A stretch of DNA of 64,000 bases, taken from contig CAZYSK010000026.1 in assembly GCA_964649415.1 (NCBI GenBank), forward strand, positions 1 to 64,000. The letters are read 5' to 3'. This document shows, piece by piece, positions 25,281 to 33,856 of this stretch; position 1 is the stretch's first letter; every line of letters begins with the position of its first letter. This DNA is from CAZYSK01 sp964649415. GTDB taxonomy: Bacteria > Chloroflexota > Anaerolineae > B4-G1. The notes under the pieces are model-generated. The model was not told where the DNA came from, made no database searches, and saw only the letters and a program-made list of their open reading frames with translations. Both the position numbers and the translations under genes were made by a program.

Positions 25281-27056
25281 ATGTCCAAGCACATACTCGT
25301 GTCCATCGCCTGGCCGTATGCCAGCGCCAAGATCCACGCCGGTAACGTCACCGGTTCGCATCTCCCCGGTGATATCTGTGCCCGCTACCACCGCCTGGCC
25401 GGTGATCACGTCCTGATGGTCTCTGGATCCGACTCGCATGGTACGCCCATTACCGTGGTGGCTGAGCACGAGGGTGAATCCCCTCGGAAGGTCTTCGAGC
25501 GTTTCCACCGTGGCTTCCTGGAGTTGTTCAAGCGCCTGGGTATCAGCTACGATCTGTTCACCCATACGGATACGGAGAACCACCATCGCGTCTCTCAGGA
25601 TTTCTTCCTGGCGTTGCTGGAGGGTGCATACCTGTACAGGCAGGTGCAGGAGCAGATGTACTCGGAGACGCAGAAACGCTTCTTGCCCGATCGCTACGTG
25701 GAGGGCACCTGCCCGAAGTGCGGGTACGAAGGCGCGCGGGGTGACCAGTGCGACAATTGCAACAGTCTGCTAGATCCGAAGGATCTGATCGACCCGCGCA
25801 GCAAGATCGACGGCAGCACGCCGGTGCTCCGCAGGACCGAGCACTTCTTCCTCGATCTGCCCAAGCTGGCGCGGGGCGGGCTGGCCGATTGGCTCGACCA
25901 GGGCAAGGATCACTGGCGACCCAACGTGATCAATTTCGCGCGCCAGTACGTCGGCGAGGGGTTGCAGGGCCGTCCCATCACCCGCGACTTGGCGTGGGGC
26001 ATCCGGGTGCCCCTGCCGGAGTGGGAAGACAAGTGTCTCTACGTCTGGTTCGAGGCCGTCATCGGCTATTTCTCCGCCAGCGTGGAGTGGGCTCACAACC
26101 GTGACCAGCCGGAGGCGTGGAAGGAGTGGTGGTACGATCCGGCCGCCAAGACGCTGTATTTCATCGGCAAGGACAACATCCCGTTCCACGCCGTCATCTG
26201 GCCGGCGGAGCTGATGGGGGTGGAGCGGCTCTACGAGGACGATGGATCCCGGAACCTCAACCTGCCCTACGATGTGCCGGCTAACGAGTTCATGAACCTG
26301 GAGGGGCGGAAGATCTCCGGCAGCCGGAACTGGGCGGTATGGATGGACGAGGCGCTGGACCGGTACGACCCGGACTCGTTGCGCTATTACTTGACGGTGG
26401 CCATGCCGGAGACGCGGGACACAGACTGGCTGTGGAATGACTTCGTGCGACGCAACAACGACGAGCTGGTGGCCACGTGGGGCAACCTGGTCAACCGGAC
26501 GCTCACGTTCGCCTACAAGCGTTTCGATGGACAAGTGCCCACGCCAGGCCCGCTGGCGGACGTGGACGTCCAACTCCTGGCCGACGTCGAGGCCGGCTTT
26601 GAACCCATCGGCGAGTTGCTGGATGGCTGCAAGTTTCGCGCCGCGTTGGGTGAGGTGATGGTCCTGGCACGAGAGGCCAATCGCTACCTGGAGGAGAAAG
26701 GCCCCTGGTTCCAGATCAAGGAGGATCGCCAGGCCGCCGGCACGTCCATATACGTGGCTCTCAAGGCCATTGATTCGTTGAAGGTTCTCTTCTCCCCCTT
26801 CTTGCCCTTCACGTGCGAGCAGCTGCACCAGTACCTGGGCTACGAAGGGGCATTGTTCGGGCGCTCGTACACGGATACGTTCGAGGAGGAGGGAGGGCGA
26901 ATCCATGAGGCACTGTGCTACGATGAGAGTGGCGCGACGGGTGAGTGGAAACCCAGCCAACTGCCGCCAGGCCAACCGCTGCGTCCGCCTAAACCGCTGT
27001 TCAAGAAGTTGGACGAAAGCGTGGTCGAGGAAGAGCGCGCCCGCATTGGCAAGTGA
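25281..27056 (+). CDS. metG: Methionyl-tRNA synthetase
   Basis: The 591-residue class I synthetase charges tRNA-Met. WPYASAKIHAGNVTG holds the HIGH-type motif as H-A-G-N (residues 19-22). A zinc knuckle CPKCGYEG...CDNCN follows, and the KMSKS-type loop near residue 343 reads KISGSR. The catalytic core motifs SGSDSHGTP, FIGKDNIPFHAVIWPAE and the anticodon-binding helical domain (NLVNRTLTFAYKRF) are intact. No C-terminal EMAP-like tRNA-binding domain. The two ATP-binding motifs depart from the bacterial consensus but the protein is full-length. ATG 25281 follows AGGAGGGG. Confidence 0.94.
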   Translation: MSKHILVSIAWPYASAKIHAGNVTGSHLPGDICARYHRLAGDHVLMVSGSDSHGTPITVVAEHEGESPRKVFERFHRGFLELFKRLGISYDLFTHTDTENHHRVSQDFFLALLEGAYLYRQVQEQMYSETQKRFLPDRYVEGTCPKCGYEGARGDQCDNCNSLLDPKDLIDPRSKIDGSTPVLRRTEHFFLDLPKLARGGLADWLDQGKDHWRPNVINFARQYVGEGLQGRPITRDLAWGIRVPLPEWEDKCLYVWFEAVIGYFSASVEWAHNRDQPEAWKEWWYDPAAKTLYFIGKDNIPFHAVIWPAELMGVERLYEDDGSRNLNLPYDVPANEFMNLEGRKISGSRNWAVWMDEALDRYDPDSLRYYLTVAMPETRDTDWLWNDFVRRNNDELVATWGNLVNRTLTFAYKRFDGQVPTPGPLADVDVQLLADVEAGFEPIGELLDGCKFRAALGEVMVLAREANRYLEEKGPWFQIKEDRQAAGTSIYVALKAIDSLKVLFSPFLPFTCEQLHQYLGYEGALFGRSYTDTFEEEGGRIHEALCYDESGATGEWKPSQLPPGQPLRPPKPLFKKLDESVVEEERARIGK

Positions 27057-27257
27057 GGCCTCGCTGGCGTCTTGTCAATAATCAGGAAATGCGTGGACGG
27101 TGTCGGTAGACTGGTAGGTTGGTAGGTTGGTAGACTGGTAAGTTGGTAGGTTGGTAGATTGGTTGTGCGTCCGACGTCGTAGCCGCGATTTCGCAATCGC
27201 GCAGCAGTTCGCGGTTGAGGAGCCGCGCCTACCAGCATCAAGTGAGGAAGGGAGCAT
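27057..27257. repeat. 8-bp tandem repeat and palindrome between metG and the citrate-cleavage-like operon
   Basis: About seven copies of GGTAGGTT with variants (GGTAGACT, GGTAAGTT, GGTAGATT) run from 27105 to 27160. After it GCGATTTCGCAATCGC forms a small hairpin, followed by ...GGAGCCGCGCCTACC. No gene seen here; the GTGAGGAAGGGAG at the end is the ribosome site of the next gene. Confidence 0.85.
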
Positions 27258-28805
27258 ATGGCACGCTTGCATGAGTATCAAGGTAAAGCGCTTCTGGCTC
27301 AGAAGAGGATCCCTATCCCCAAGGGCCAGGCAGCCGGCACGCCCGATGCGGTGCGCGAGATCGCTGCCGAGATCGGCGGGCCGGTCGTCGTCAAGATCCA
27401 GGCGTGGGTGACCGGGCGGGCGAGCCTGGGCGGTATACGCTTCGCCGACACGCCCGATGAGGCGGCGCAAGCCGCCGCCGACATGCTGGGTATGCAGGTG
27501 GGCGGATTCACCGTCGAGAAGGTGATGGTGGAGGAGGAACTCCCCATTGAGCGGGAGTTCTACGCAGGCGTGATCGTCAGCGACCGGGAGCGGGCGCCGG
27601 TGCTCATGTTCTCCAGCGTGGGAGGCACCGGCATCGAGGAGATCGCGCGGCAGCATCCGGATGCCGTCGCCAGCGCCGTGGTGGATATCGAGCACGGGCT
27701 GCAGGATTACCAGGCTCGCAATCTGGTGCGGCGGACGGGTATCCAGGGTCGGCTCCAGAGGGACCTGGCCGGGCTGCTGGTGAAGCTGTACGGCGTGGCC
27801 CGCACGTGGGAGGCCCGCACGGCCGAGATCAACCCGCTGGTCCTGACTTCGGATGGCAAACTGATGGCGGCCGACTGCCGCGTCACGGTGGACGACTACG
27901 CCGTCTTTCGCCACAAGGACCTGGGCATCGCCTTCGCCCGCGAGTTGGACCGTCCACCGACGGAACTGGAGCGCATCGCATACGCCGTCGAGGAGGGCGA
28001 TTACCGGGGCACCTTCTACTTCATCCAGATGACCGAGGATTTCCACAAGGGCGATGGCGTCGTCGGCTTCCACGGCGCGGGCGGTGGCGGGTCGATGATG
28101 AGCATGGATGCCGTCATCAATGAGGGTTTCCGCATCGCCAACTTTGTGGACACGTCGGGCAATCCCCCGGCGAGCAAGGTCTATCGAGCCGCTCGCATCA
28201 TTCTCAGCCAGGGACCGATTGATGGCTACTTCGGCTCCGGCTCCGGGGTGGCCAGCCAGGAGCAGTTCCACTCCGCGCGAGGGCTGGCAAAGGCGTTCTT
28301 GGAAGAGCCGCTCACTGTGCCGGCCGTTGTCCGGCTGGGCGGTAACGCCGAGGACAGGGCCGTCGAGATCCTGGAGCGAGTCAACGGCCATGTTCCCGCG
28401 CCGGTGGAGGGATACAAGAAGGACGACTCACCCCAGTTCTGCGCGCAGCGGCTAAAGGCGCTGGTGGAGAGCGCTGCTCCTGCGGTGGAGAAGCTCGAGG
28501 GGCGAACGAAGCCTGTCGCCGAGCGTCCCTACAGCTTCGAGACGGTGACCGGTGGCGTGGTGACCTACGACCACGCGGTGTGCGCCACCTGTGAGAGCAA
28601 GGCGTGCGTGAGGGAGTGCGTGCCGCAGATCCTCACGCTCAACGAGGAGGGCTGCCCGGTGCTCAACGTCACGTTGGACGAGGCGAAGAAAGGGCGCTGC
28701 ATCGAATGCCTGGCCTGCGACGTGGCGTGCTATTTCGAGGGGGCGGGCGGCGGGTACGTGGATCTGCCGGTACCTGGACTGGACGACTACCGGAAGGGCA
28801 AGTAG
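27258..28805 (+). CDS. Succinyl-CoA-synthetase-beta-like ATP-grasp protein with C-terminal ferredoxin domain
   Basis: 515 residues. Residues 1 to about 385 match the ATP-grasp beta subunit of succinate-CoA ligases and the large subunit of ATP-citrate lyase: MARLHEYQGKALLAQKRIPIPKG, VVKIQAWVTGRASLGGI, EINPLVL. The C-terminal part adds cysteines of two 4Fe-4S clusters, CATCESKACVREC and CIECLACDVAC, which is not part of a normal SucC. The next two genes encode an alpha-like subunit and a citryl-CoA-lyase-like protein, so a CoA ligase for citrate or another acid coupled to electron transfer is plausible. ATG 27258 follows GGAAGGGAG. Reaction not proven. Confidence 0.82.
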   Translation: MARLHEYQGKALLAQKRIPIPKGQAAGTPDAVREIAAEIGGPVVVKIQAWVTGRASLGGIRFADTPDEAAQAAADMLGMQVGGFTVEKVMVEEELPIEREFYAGVIVSDRERAPVLMFSSVGGTGIEEIARQHPDAVASAVVDIEHGLQDYQARNLVRRTGIQGRLQRDLAGLLVKLYGVARTWEARTAEINPLVLTSDGKLMAADCRVTVDDYAVFRHKDLGIAFARELDRPPTELERIAYAVEEGDYRGTFYFIQMTEDFHKGDGVVGFHGAGGGGSMMSMDAVINEGFRIANFVDTSGNPPASKVYRAARIILSQGPIDGYFGSGSGVASQEQFHSARGLAKAFLEEPLTVPAVVRLGGNAEDRAVEILERVNGHVPAPVEGYKKDDSPQFCAQRLKALVESAAPAVEKLEGRTKPVAERPYSFETVTGGVVTYDHAVCATCESKACVRECVPQILTLNEEGCPVLNVTLDEAKKGRCIECLACDVACYFEGAGGGYVDLPVPGLDDYRKGK

Positions 28806-28831
28806 CGTAGCGTAGGACGGAGAATAACACC

Positions 28832-29767
28832 ATGGCGATTCTGATTGACGAAAGCAAGCACGTCATCGTGCAGGGTATCACCGGGCGCGAGGGGCGCGCG
28901 CGGGCCAAACTGATGAAGGAATATGGCACCCAGATCGTCGGCGGTGTGACGCCGGGGCGGGGCGGCCAGGAGGTCGAGGGGTTGCCCGTGTTCGACACCG
29001 TCGAGGAGGCGTGGGAAAACTTGGGACCGGTTGACGTCAGCGTCCTATTCATTCCGGCCCCGCTGGTGCGCAGCGCGGCAATGGAGGCAATCGAGGCGGG
29101 TGTCAAGCTGCTGGTGATCGTGCCTGACCGCGTGCCGATCTACGATGTGCTGGAGATTGCCAAGGCAGCGGATAGCGCCGGGGCGCAGTTCGTCGGCCCC
29201 AACACGCTGGGGGTACTCAGCCCCGGCAAGGGCGTGTTGGGGATGATTGGCGGGCGAGCGGTGTCGGCCCGGTCTTGGTTCTTCCCCGGGCCGGTGGGTG
29301 TCTGCTCGCGCTCCGGCGGGATCACGTCCTCCATGGCCTACTATCTGGCGCGGGAGGGCATCGGCGCGACGACGCTGGTGCACGTGGGGGGGGATGCCAT
29401 CGTGGGACTGCCGCTGCCCAGGGTGGTACGCCTGTTCCAGGCTGACCCGGCGACGAAGGCCGTCGTCATGTTCGGCGAGATCGGCACCAGTCAGGAGGAG
29501 CAGGTGGCCGACCTGATCGAGCAGGGAGAGTTGACCAAGCCGCTGATTGCCTACATCGGTGGGAAAGGTGCCAAGAGTGGCACCCGCTTCTCTCACGCTG
29601 GGGCGATCATCGAGGGTGGGCGGGGCACGCGTGAAGGGAAGGTGGCCCGCCTCCGCGAGGTCGGCGCCCACGTAGTCGAGAACTTCGGGGACATCCCCTT
29701 GGTCGCAAAGGACGTGCTCCAGGGGATAGGGGTTGACATACGCGATGAACGGGAGTTGGCACAATGA
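28832..29767 (+). CDS. Succinyl-CoA-synthetase-alpha-like protein
   Basis: 311 residues with the CoA-binding Rossmann domain (QGITGREGRARAKLMKEYG) and the phosphohistidine loop GTRFSHAGAIIEGG. The usual alpha-subunit segments GVCSRSGGITSSM and VGGDAIVGLP are present. In ATP-citrate lyase this protein type is fused to the citryl-CoA-lyase domain; here the next gene overlaps its stop codon by 4 nt (ATGA at 29764), giving tight translational coupling. It starts 26 nt after the beta-like gene. Confidence 0.88.
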   Translation: MAILIDESKHVIVQGITGREGRARAKLMKEYGTQIVGGVTPGRGGQEVEGLPVFDTVEEAWENLGPVDVSVLFIPAPLVRSAAMEAIEAGVKLLVIVPDRVPIYDVLEIAKAADSAGAQFVGPNTLGVLSPGKGVLGMIGGRAVSARSWFFPGPVGVCSRSGGITSSMAYYLAREGIGATTLVHVGGDAIVGLPLPRVVRLFQADPATKAVVMFGEIGTSQEEQVADLIEQGELTKPLIAYIGGKGAKSGTRFSHAGAIIEGGRGTREGKVARLREVGAHVVENFGDIPLVAKDVLQGIGVDIRDERELAQ

Positions 29768-30540
29768 GTGATCTGCACTGGACGAGCGCGATCACCTCCG
29801 TCCAGCCCAACGAGATACGGCTGCGGGGGTATAGGTTGGATGAACTGATGGGCCGCGTGACGTTCGGACAGGCGGTCTACCTGGCGCTGAAGGGGGAACT
29901 CCCCTCGCCGGAGGTCGGGCGGCTGATGGACGTCATGCTGGTGTCCTCGATTGACCACGGCGCAACGCCCCCCTCGGTGCTGGCGGCCCGCACGGCCGCC
30001 TCCACCGGCGCGACGCTGAGTGCCAGCGTCGCGGCTGGGGTGCTGGCAATCAACCGCTACCACGGCGGCGCGATCGAGGGCTGCATGCGGCTGCTGTACG
30101 ACGCCATTGGCCGGCTGGACGGCGGCCGAGCGCCCGCGGAGGTGGCAGCCGACATGGTGGGGGAGCTGAGGGCGCAGAAGAAGCGTGCCCCCGGCTTTGG
30201 CCACCGCATCCACTCCGATGATCCGCGCACCAGGCGGCTGTTGGCGCTGGCGGGCGAGCTGGGCGTCAGTGGCGATGGCGTGGCTATGGCCCAGGCCTTT
30301 GAGGCGGCATTGGAGGAGAGCCTGGGGCGGCGGCTGCCACTCAACGTGGATGGGGCACTGGCCGCGCTTCTGGTGGATCTGGACTTCCCGCCTGAGTTGG
30401 GCAACGCGTTCTTCGTCGTCGCCCGTGTCACCGGGCTGGCGGCCCATGCCCACGAGGAGATGACCGGTCAGCGGCCGATGCGGCGCATTCACCCCACCGA
30501 CCACGCGTACGATGGCCCGCCGCTACGGGACCTGACGTAG
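29764..30540 (+). CDS. Citryl-CoA-lyase-like citrate-synthase-family protein
   Basis: A 258-residue compact member of the citrate synthase superfamily, the size of the stand-alone citryl-CoA lyase and of the ATP-citrate lyase C-terminal domain. Citrate-synthase catalytic residues are in place: His100 in RYHGGA, His147 in PGFGHR, and Asp196 in LNVDGA. It could cleave citryl-CoA to acetyl-CoA and oxaloacetate, or another hydroxy-acyl-CoA. The overlap with the alpha-like gene and the ferredoxin-tailed beta gene upstream indicate one complex or pathway. Substrate inferred. Confidence 0.82.
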   Translation: MSDLHWTSAITSVQPNEIRLRGYRLDELMGRVTFGQAVYLALKGELPSPEVGRLMDVMLVSSIDHGATPPSVLAARTAASTGATLSASVAAGVLAINRYHGGAIEGCMRLLYDAIGRLDGGRAPAEVAADMVGELRAQKKRAPGFGHRIHSDDPRTRRLLALAGELGVSGDGVAMAQAFEAALEESLGRRLPLNVDGALAALLVDLDFPPELGNAFFVVARVTGLAAHAHEEMTGQRPMRRIHPTDHAYDGPPLRDLT

Positions 30541-30671
30541 GTCGGGAATCCTGCATCTGTTGAGGACGCCCTCGGGATTCTGCGGGGCCTTGTAGGGCGG
30601 GCGTGTCGCTCGCCATCGGAAAGCACGTGTGGCCGGGCCTGTTGGCTCGGCGAATCAGGAAGGAGGAACCA

Positions 30672-31181
30672 ATGGGTAAGGAGTTAATTCAGACGATCTT
30701 CGCGCGACGCAGTATCCGCAGGTACACGGATGAACCTGTCGGTGAAGCCGATGTCCAGACGCTGCTGGAGGCCGCCATGGCGGCCCCTTCTGCCTCGAAC
30801 CGCAAGCCGTGGTACTTCGTCGTCGTGACTGAGCGCGCGACGCTGGATCGCCTGGCGGAGGTCCATCCCCACGGCAAGATGCTCTTCGACGCACCGTTGT
30901 GCATCGCCGTGTGCGGTGGCCCGACGGCATCGGAGCGCTTCTGGGTGCAGGATTGCTCCGCCGCGACGGAGAACCTGCTCCTGGCGGCTGCGGGCCTGGG
31001 CCTCGGTGCGGTCTGGCTGGGCGTCTACCCCCGGCAGGATCGGGTTGCCGCTGTACAGGACGTGCTGGGCATTCCCGAGGCCATCGCTCCGCTGAACCTC
31101 ATCTCCATCGGGCATCCGGCGGAGGAGAAGGAGCCACGCACGCAATACGACGCGTCCCGGGTGCATCGCGGGCAGTGGTAG
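30672..31181 (+). CDS. Nitroreductase-family protein
   Basis: 169 residues, short member of the FMN-dependent nitroreductase family: ARRSIRRYTDEPV, APSASNRKPWYFVVV, and a late AAAGLGLGAVWLGVYPR. The chain ends at the SIGHPAEEK region typical of the family. ATG 30672 follows GGAAGGAGGAACC. It lies 131 nt after the citryl-CoA-lyase-like gene and 23 nt before UbiD, and may supply reducing power or flavin to one of them; that is only a guess. Confidence 0.9.
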   Translation: MGKELIQTIFARRSIRRYTDEPVGEADVQTLLEAAMAAPSASNRKPWYFVVVTERATLDRLAEVHPHGKMLFDAPLCIAVCGGPTASERFWVQDCSAATENLLLAAAGLGLGAVWLGVYPRQDRVAAVQDVLGIPEAIAPLNLISIGHPAEEKEPRTQYDASRVHRGQW

Positions 31182-31204
31182 GATAGGCGGGGGTTGGGGA
31201 GCAT

Positions 31205-32557
31205 ATGAATGTACGAAGCTTCATCTCGTGGGCGCGGGATACGGGCAAGCTGGTTGACGTGCCGCACGCGGTGGACCCGCGCCTGGAGCTGGCGCGCGTC
31301 GTGTACGCGCTCGACGGTCGGCCGGTGTTGTTCCATGGGCTCACCGGCTTCCCCGACTGGCGCGCGGTCTCCGGGGTTTGTGCGCAGCGTGAGCACTTCG
31401 CGGCGGCGTTAGGGTGCAGGGTGCCTGGTCTGATCGGCCGGATGGCTGACGCGCTGGCCAATCCCGTCTCGCCCCCGGTGCTCGACCTGGGGCCCTGCCA
31501 GGAGGTGTGTGAGACGCAGGTGGATCTGACCCGCCTGCCGATCCCGCGTTACCATCCGGACGATGGCGGGCGCTACGTCACGTCGGGTGTGGCGGTCATC
31601 AAGGACCGGGACTTCGGGCGCAATATCTCGTTCCACAGGCTGATGTTGCTGGATGGACGCCGCCTCGTCGCCCGCGTCGTCGAGGGGCGGGGGATGCACA
31701 CCGCGCTGGGTAAGGTGCCAGGCGGTGACTCGGTTGAGGACACCGGTCGAAGCCTACCCGTCGCTGTCGCTATCGGCTGCCCGATCCAGGTGCTGTTGGC
31801 GGCGGCGATGAGCCCTCCCAAGGGGGTGGACGAGCTGAGCATCGCCCACGCGCTGGTCCCGACGCCGCTGGTGCGCTGCCAGACTGTAGATCTGGAGGTG
31901 CCGGCCGAGGCAGAGCTGGTTCTGGAGGGCCGCGTCACCGCCGCGCTCACCGATGAGGGGCCGTTCCCCGACCTGACGGAGACGATGGATATCGTGCGGC
32001 GCCAGCCGGTGATTGAGATCGACCACGTGACCTATCGCCGGAGCCCCGTCTTCCACGTGCTTCTGCCCGGCGGCATGGAGCACAAGAACCTGATGGGCAT
32101 GCCACGCGAGCCGACCATATTCTCTGCCGTGAACGAGGTGTGCCGCTGCCGGGGTGTCTACATCACGCCGGGCGGCACATCCTGGCTGCACGCGGTGGTG
32201 CAGATCGAGAAACAAGACCAGGAAGACGGGCGCCGGGCGATCGGGGCCGCCTTCCGGGGCCACACGTCGCTGAAGCACGTGGTGGTTGTGGACGCGGATG
32301 TGGATATCTATGACAGCACTGAAGTGGAGTGGGCCATAGCCACCCGTTTCCAGGCCGACCGGGATCTGGTGGTGCTCAGCGATCAGCCGGGGAGCAGTCT
32401 GGATCCCTCGGCTCTGCAGAGGCCGGGGCGCAAATCGCGCACGGCCAAGATGGGCCTGGATGCGACCGCCCCCCTCGGGGAGGCAAGGCGGGGCTACGAG
32501 AAGGCGCGATACGCGTCAGTGGATTTGGCACAGCACGGCGTGAAGGGTGGATTTTAG
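31205..32557 (+). CDS. UbiD-family decarboxylase
   Basis: The 450-residue product belongs to the prenylated-FMN-dependent UbiD family, which reversibly decarboxylates aromatic or alpha,beta-unsaturated acids. Typical landmarks are YVTSGVAVIKD, RLVARVVEGRGMHTALG (flavin/metal region) and the acid-base segment TDEGPFPDLTETM. Length is normal for single UbiD enzymes. No UbiX (prFMN synthase) gene is in the window. ATG 31205 follows a GGGGAGC site. It follows the nitroreductase gene closely. Substrate unknown. Confidence 0.9.
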   Translation: MNVRSFISWARDTGKLVDVPHAVDPRLELARVVYALDGRPVLFHGLTGFPDWRAVSGVCAQREHFAAALGCRVPGLIGRMADALANPVSPPVLDLGPCQEVCETQVDLTRLPIPRYHPDDGGRYVTSGVAVIKDRDFGRNISFHRLMLLDGRRLVARVVEGRGMHTALGKVPGGDSVEDTGRSLPVAVAIGCPIQVLLAAAMSPPKGVDELSIAHALVPTPLVRCQTVDLEVPAEAELVLEGRVTAALTDEGPFPDLTETMDIVRRQPVIEIDHVTYRRSPVFHVLLPGGMEHKNLMGMPREPTIFSAVNEVCRCRGVYITPGGTSWLHAVVQIEKQDQEDGRRAIGAAFRGHTSLKHVVVVDADVDIYDSTEVEWAIATRFQADRDLVVLSDQPGSSLDPSALQRPGRKSRTAKMGLDATAPLGEARRGYEKARYASVDLAQHGVKGGF

Positions 32558-32571
32558 GATGTAGAGACGGC

Positions 32572-32600
32572 TTGCACTATCGCACGTTTTGGTGTATTAT
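32572..32600 (+). promoter_or_regulatory. Promoter for spoVS
   Basis: TTGCAC (32572-32577), 17 bp, TATTAT (32595-32600) preceded by GGTG. It lies in the 128-nt gap after ubiD and reads into spoVS. Confidence 0.6.
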
Positions 32601-32685
32601 TGATACTGAACCGCGCCGATATACCCGGCCAGGCCAGGGTAGGTTTTCAGGGCTTCTATGCCAAGGAAGCGCAAGGAGGGATACA

Positions 32686-32988
32686 ATGGACCTCATCAAG
32701 GTTGCGGCGACGTCTCGCTCGACTGCGGTGGCTGGCGCTATCGCAGGTGTCATGCGGGAGCAGGGGCAGGTGCACGTGCAGGCCATCGGTGCCGGAGCGG
32801 TCAACCAGGCAATCAAGGCGGTCACGATTGCCCGAGGGTACCTGGAGCTGGACGGGATTGACATCATATGTGTTCCGTCCTTCGTCGAGGTCTTGATTGA
32901 CGATCAGGAAAGGACCGCGGTTCGGATCACCGTGCAGAGACGGGAGACCGCCACCTCACCCGAATGGACGGACACCGAAACCACGTAG
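32686..32988 (+). CDS. spoVS: Stage V sporulation protein S (SpoVS) family protein
   Basis: The 100-residue product is a SpoVS/Alba-like regulator: MDLIKVAATSRSTAVAGAIAG at the N-terminus, then IGAGAVNQAIKAVTIARG and ICVPSFVEV. In Bacillus SpoVS affects sporulation and division; non-sporulating Chloroflexota and Thermus relatives also keep it. The C-terminus (QRRETATSPEWTDTETT) extends about 14 residues past the usual end. ATG 32686 follows GCAAGGAGGG. It overlaps the start of the PHP gene by 25 nt. Role here unknown. Confidence 0.93.
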   Translation: MDLIKVAATSRSTAVAGAIAGVMREQGQVHVQAIGAGAVNQAIKAVTIARGYLELDGIDIICVPSFVEVLIDDQERTAVRITVQRRETATSPEWTDTETT

Positions 32989-33839
32989 ATCTGCACCTCC
33001 ATAGCACGGCCTCCGATGGTGTGTTCACGCCGTCGGAGGTTGTTCGTCTATCCCTGGAGCGCGAATTGGCTGTCATTGCGCTCACAGACCACGACACACT
33101 GAGCGGCGTGGCGGAGGCGCAGCGGGCGGCGCGCGCCACCGGGCTGGAGGTCGTCCCCGGGGTGGAGGTCAATGCCGAGGGCGAGTGGGGTGACGTGCAT
33201 TTCCTGGGCTATTTCGTGGACCCCGATCGCGGCCCGCTATGCGCGATGCTGCGGGACATACGCGAGGCGCGGGTGGCGCGCGCCCGCGCCATGGTTGAGC
33301 GGCTGCGCGAGATGGGGATGGCGCTGGACTGGGCAGAGGTGCAGACGTTGGCCACCGGTGACAGCGTCGGGCGGCCCCACGTGGCGCGGGCGTTGGCCCG
33401 TCGAGGTTACGTGCACACAGTCCCGGAGGCGTTTGACCGGTTCATCGGCAACGACGGCCCGGCCTACGTCCCCCGCCCGAGATTGACCCCGCCCGAGGTG
33501 ATCCAGGCGATCCTGGATTCGGGCGGCGTGCCGGTGATCGCCCACCCGGCGCACACCGGCCCGGCGGTGGTGGCCCGCATACCGGAGTTCGCGGGCTATG
33601 GGCTGCAGGGCGTGGAGGTCTACTACCCGCTCCATCCCCCCGAGACGGTCGAGCGGCTCCTGGGACTCTGCCGGGAGCACGGTCTGCTGGCCACCGGGGG
33701 TTCCGATTTTCACGGATTGGGCATCAAGGAGGGCACGCAGCTTGGCTCGGTCTACGTGCCTTGCGAGTGCGTGGAGCGGCTGCGGGAAGCGGCCGCCGCG
33801 CAACGCCGTGTAGTGCAGCGCGACGGTGGGGCTATGTGA
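32964..33839 (+). CDS. PHP-domain phosphoesterase (nucleoside 3',5'-bisphosphatase / RNase AM type)
   Basis: 291 residues. Metal-binding PHP motifs are complete: HLHSTASDG near the N-terminus, ALTDHDTLSG, PGVEVNAE, HPAHTG and GGSDFHG. This set and the length fit the YciV-type trinuclear metal phosphoesterase that hydrolyses 3',5'-nucleoside bisphosphates and short RNA 5' ends. Its start lies within the end of spoVS, so its translation is likely coupled. Followed by the EACC1-domain gene. Confidence 0.9.
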   Translation: MDGHRNHVDLHLHSTASDGVFTPSEVVRLSLERELAVIALTDHDTLSGVAEAQRAARATGLEVVPGVEVNAEGEWGDVHFLGYFVDPDRGPLCAMLRDIREARVARARAMVERLREMGMALDWAEVQTLATGDSVGRPHVARALARRGYVHTVPEAFDRFIGNDGPAYVPRPRLTPPEVIQAILDSGGVPVIAHPAHTGPAVVARIPEFAGYGLQGVEVYYPLHPPETVERLLGLCREHGLLATGGSDFHGLGIKEGTQLGSVYVPCECVERLREAAAAQRRVVQRDGGAM

Positions 33840-33856
33840 ACGGAGGTGAGCGGCGC

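Noticed and set aside
25064..25345. A 93-codon plus-strand frame crossing the rpoD terminator and the metG promoter
   Set aside because: It runs over a perfect terminator hairpin, promoter and the metG start in another frame; no family motif.
27105..27160. Regulatory or attachment site suggested by the 8-bp repeats
   Set aside because: Simple-sequence repeat with variable units; no integrase gene or target-site duplication seen.
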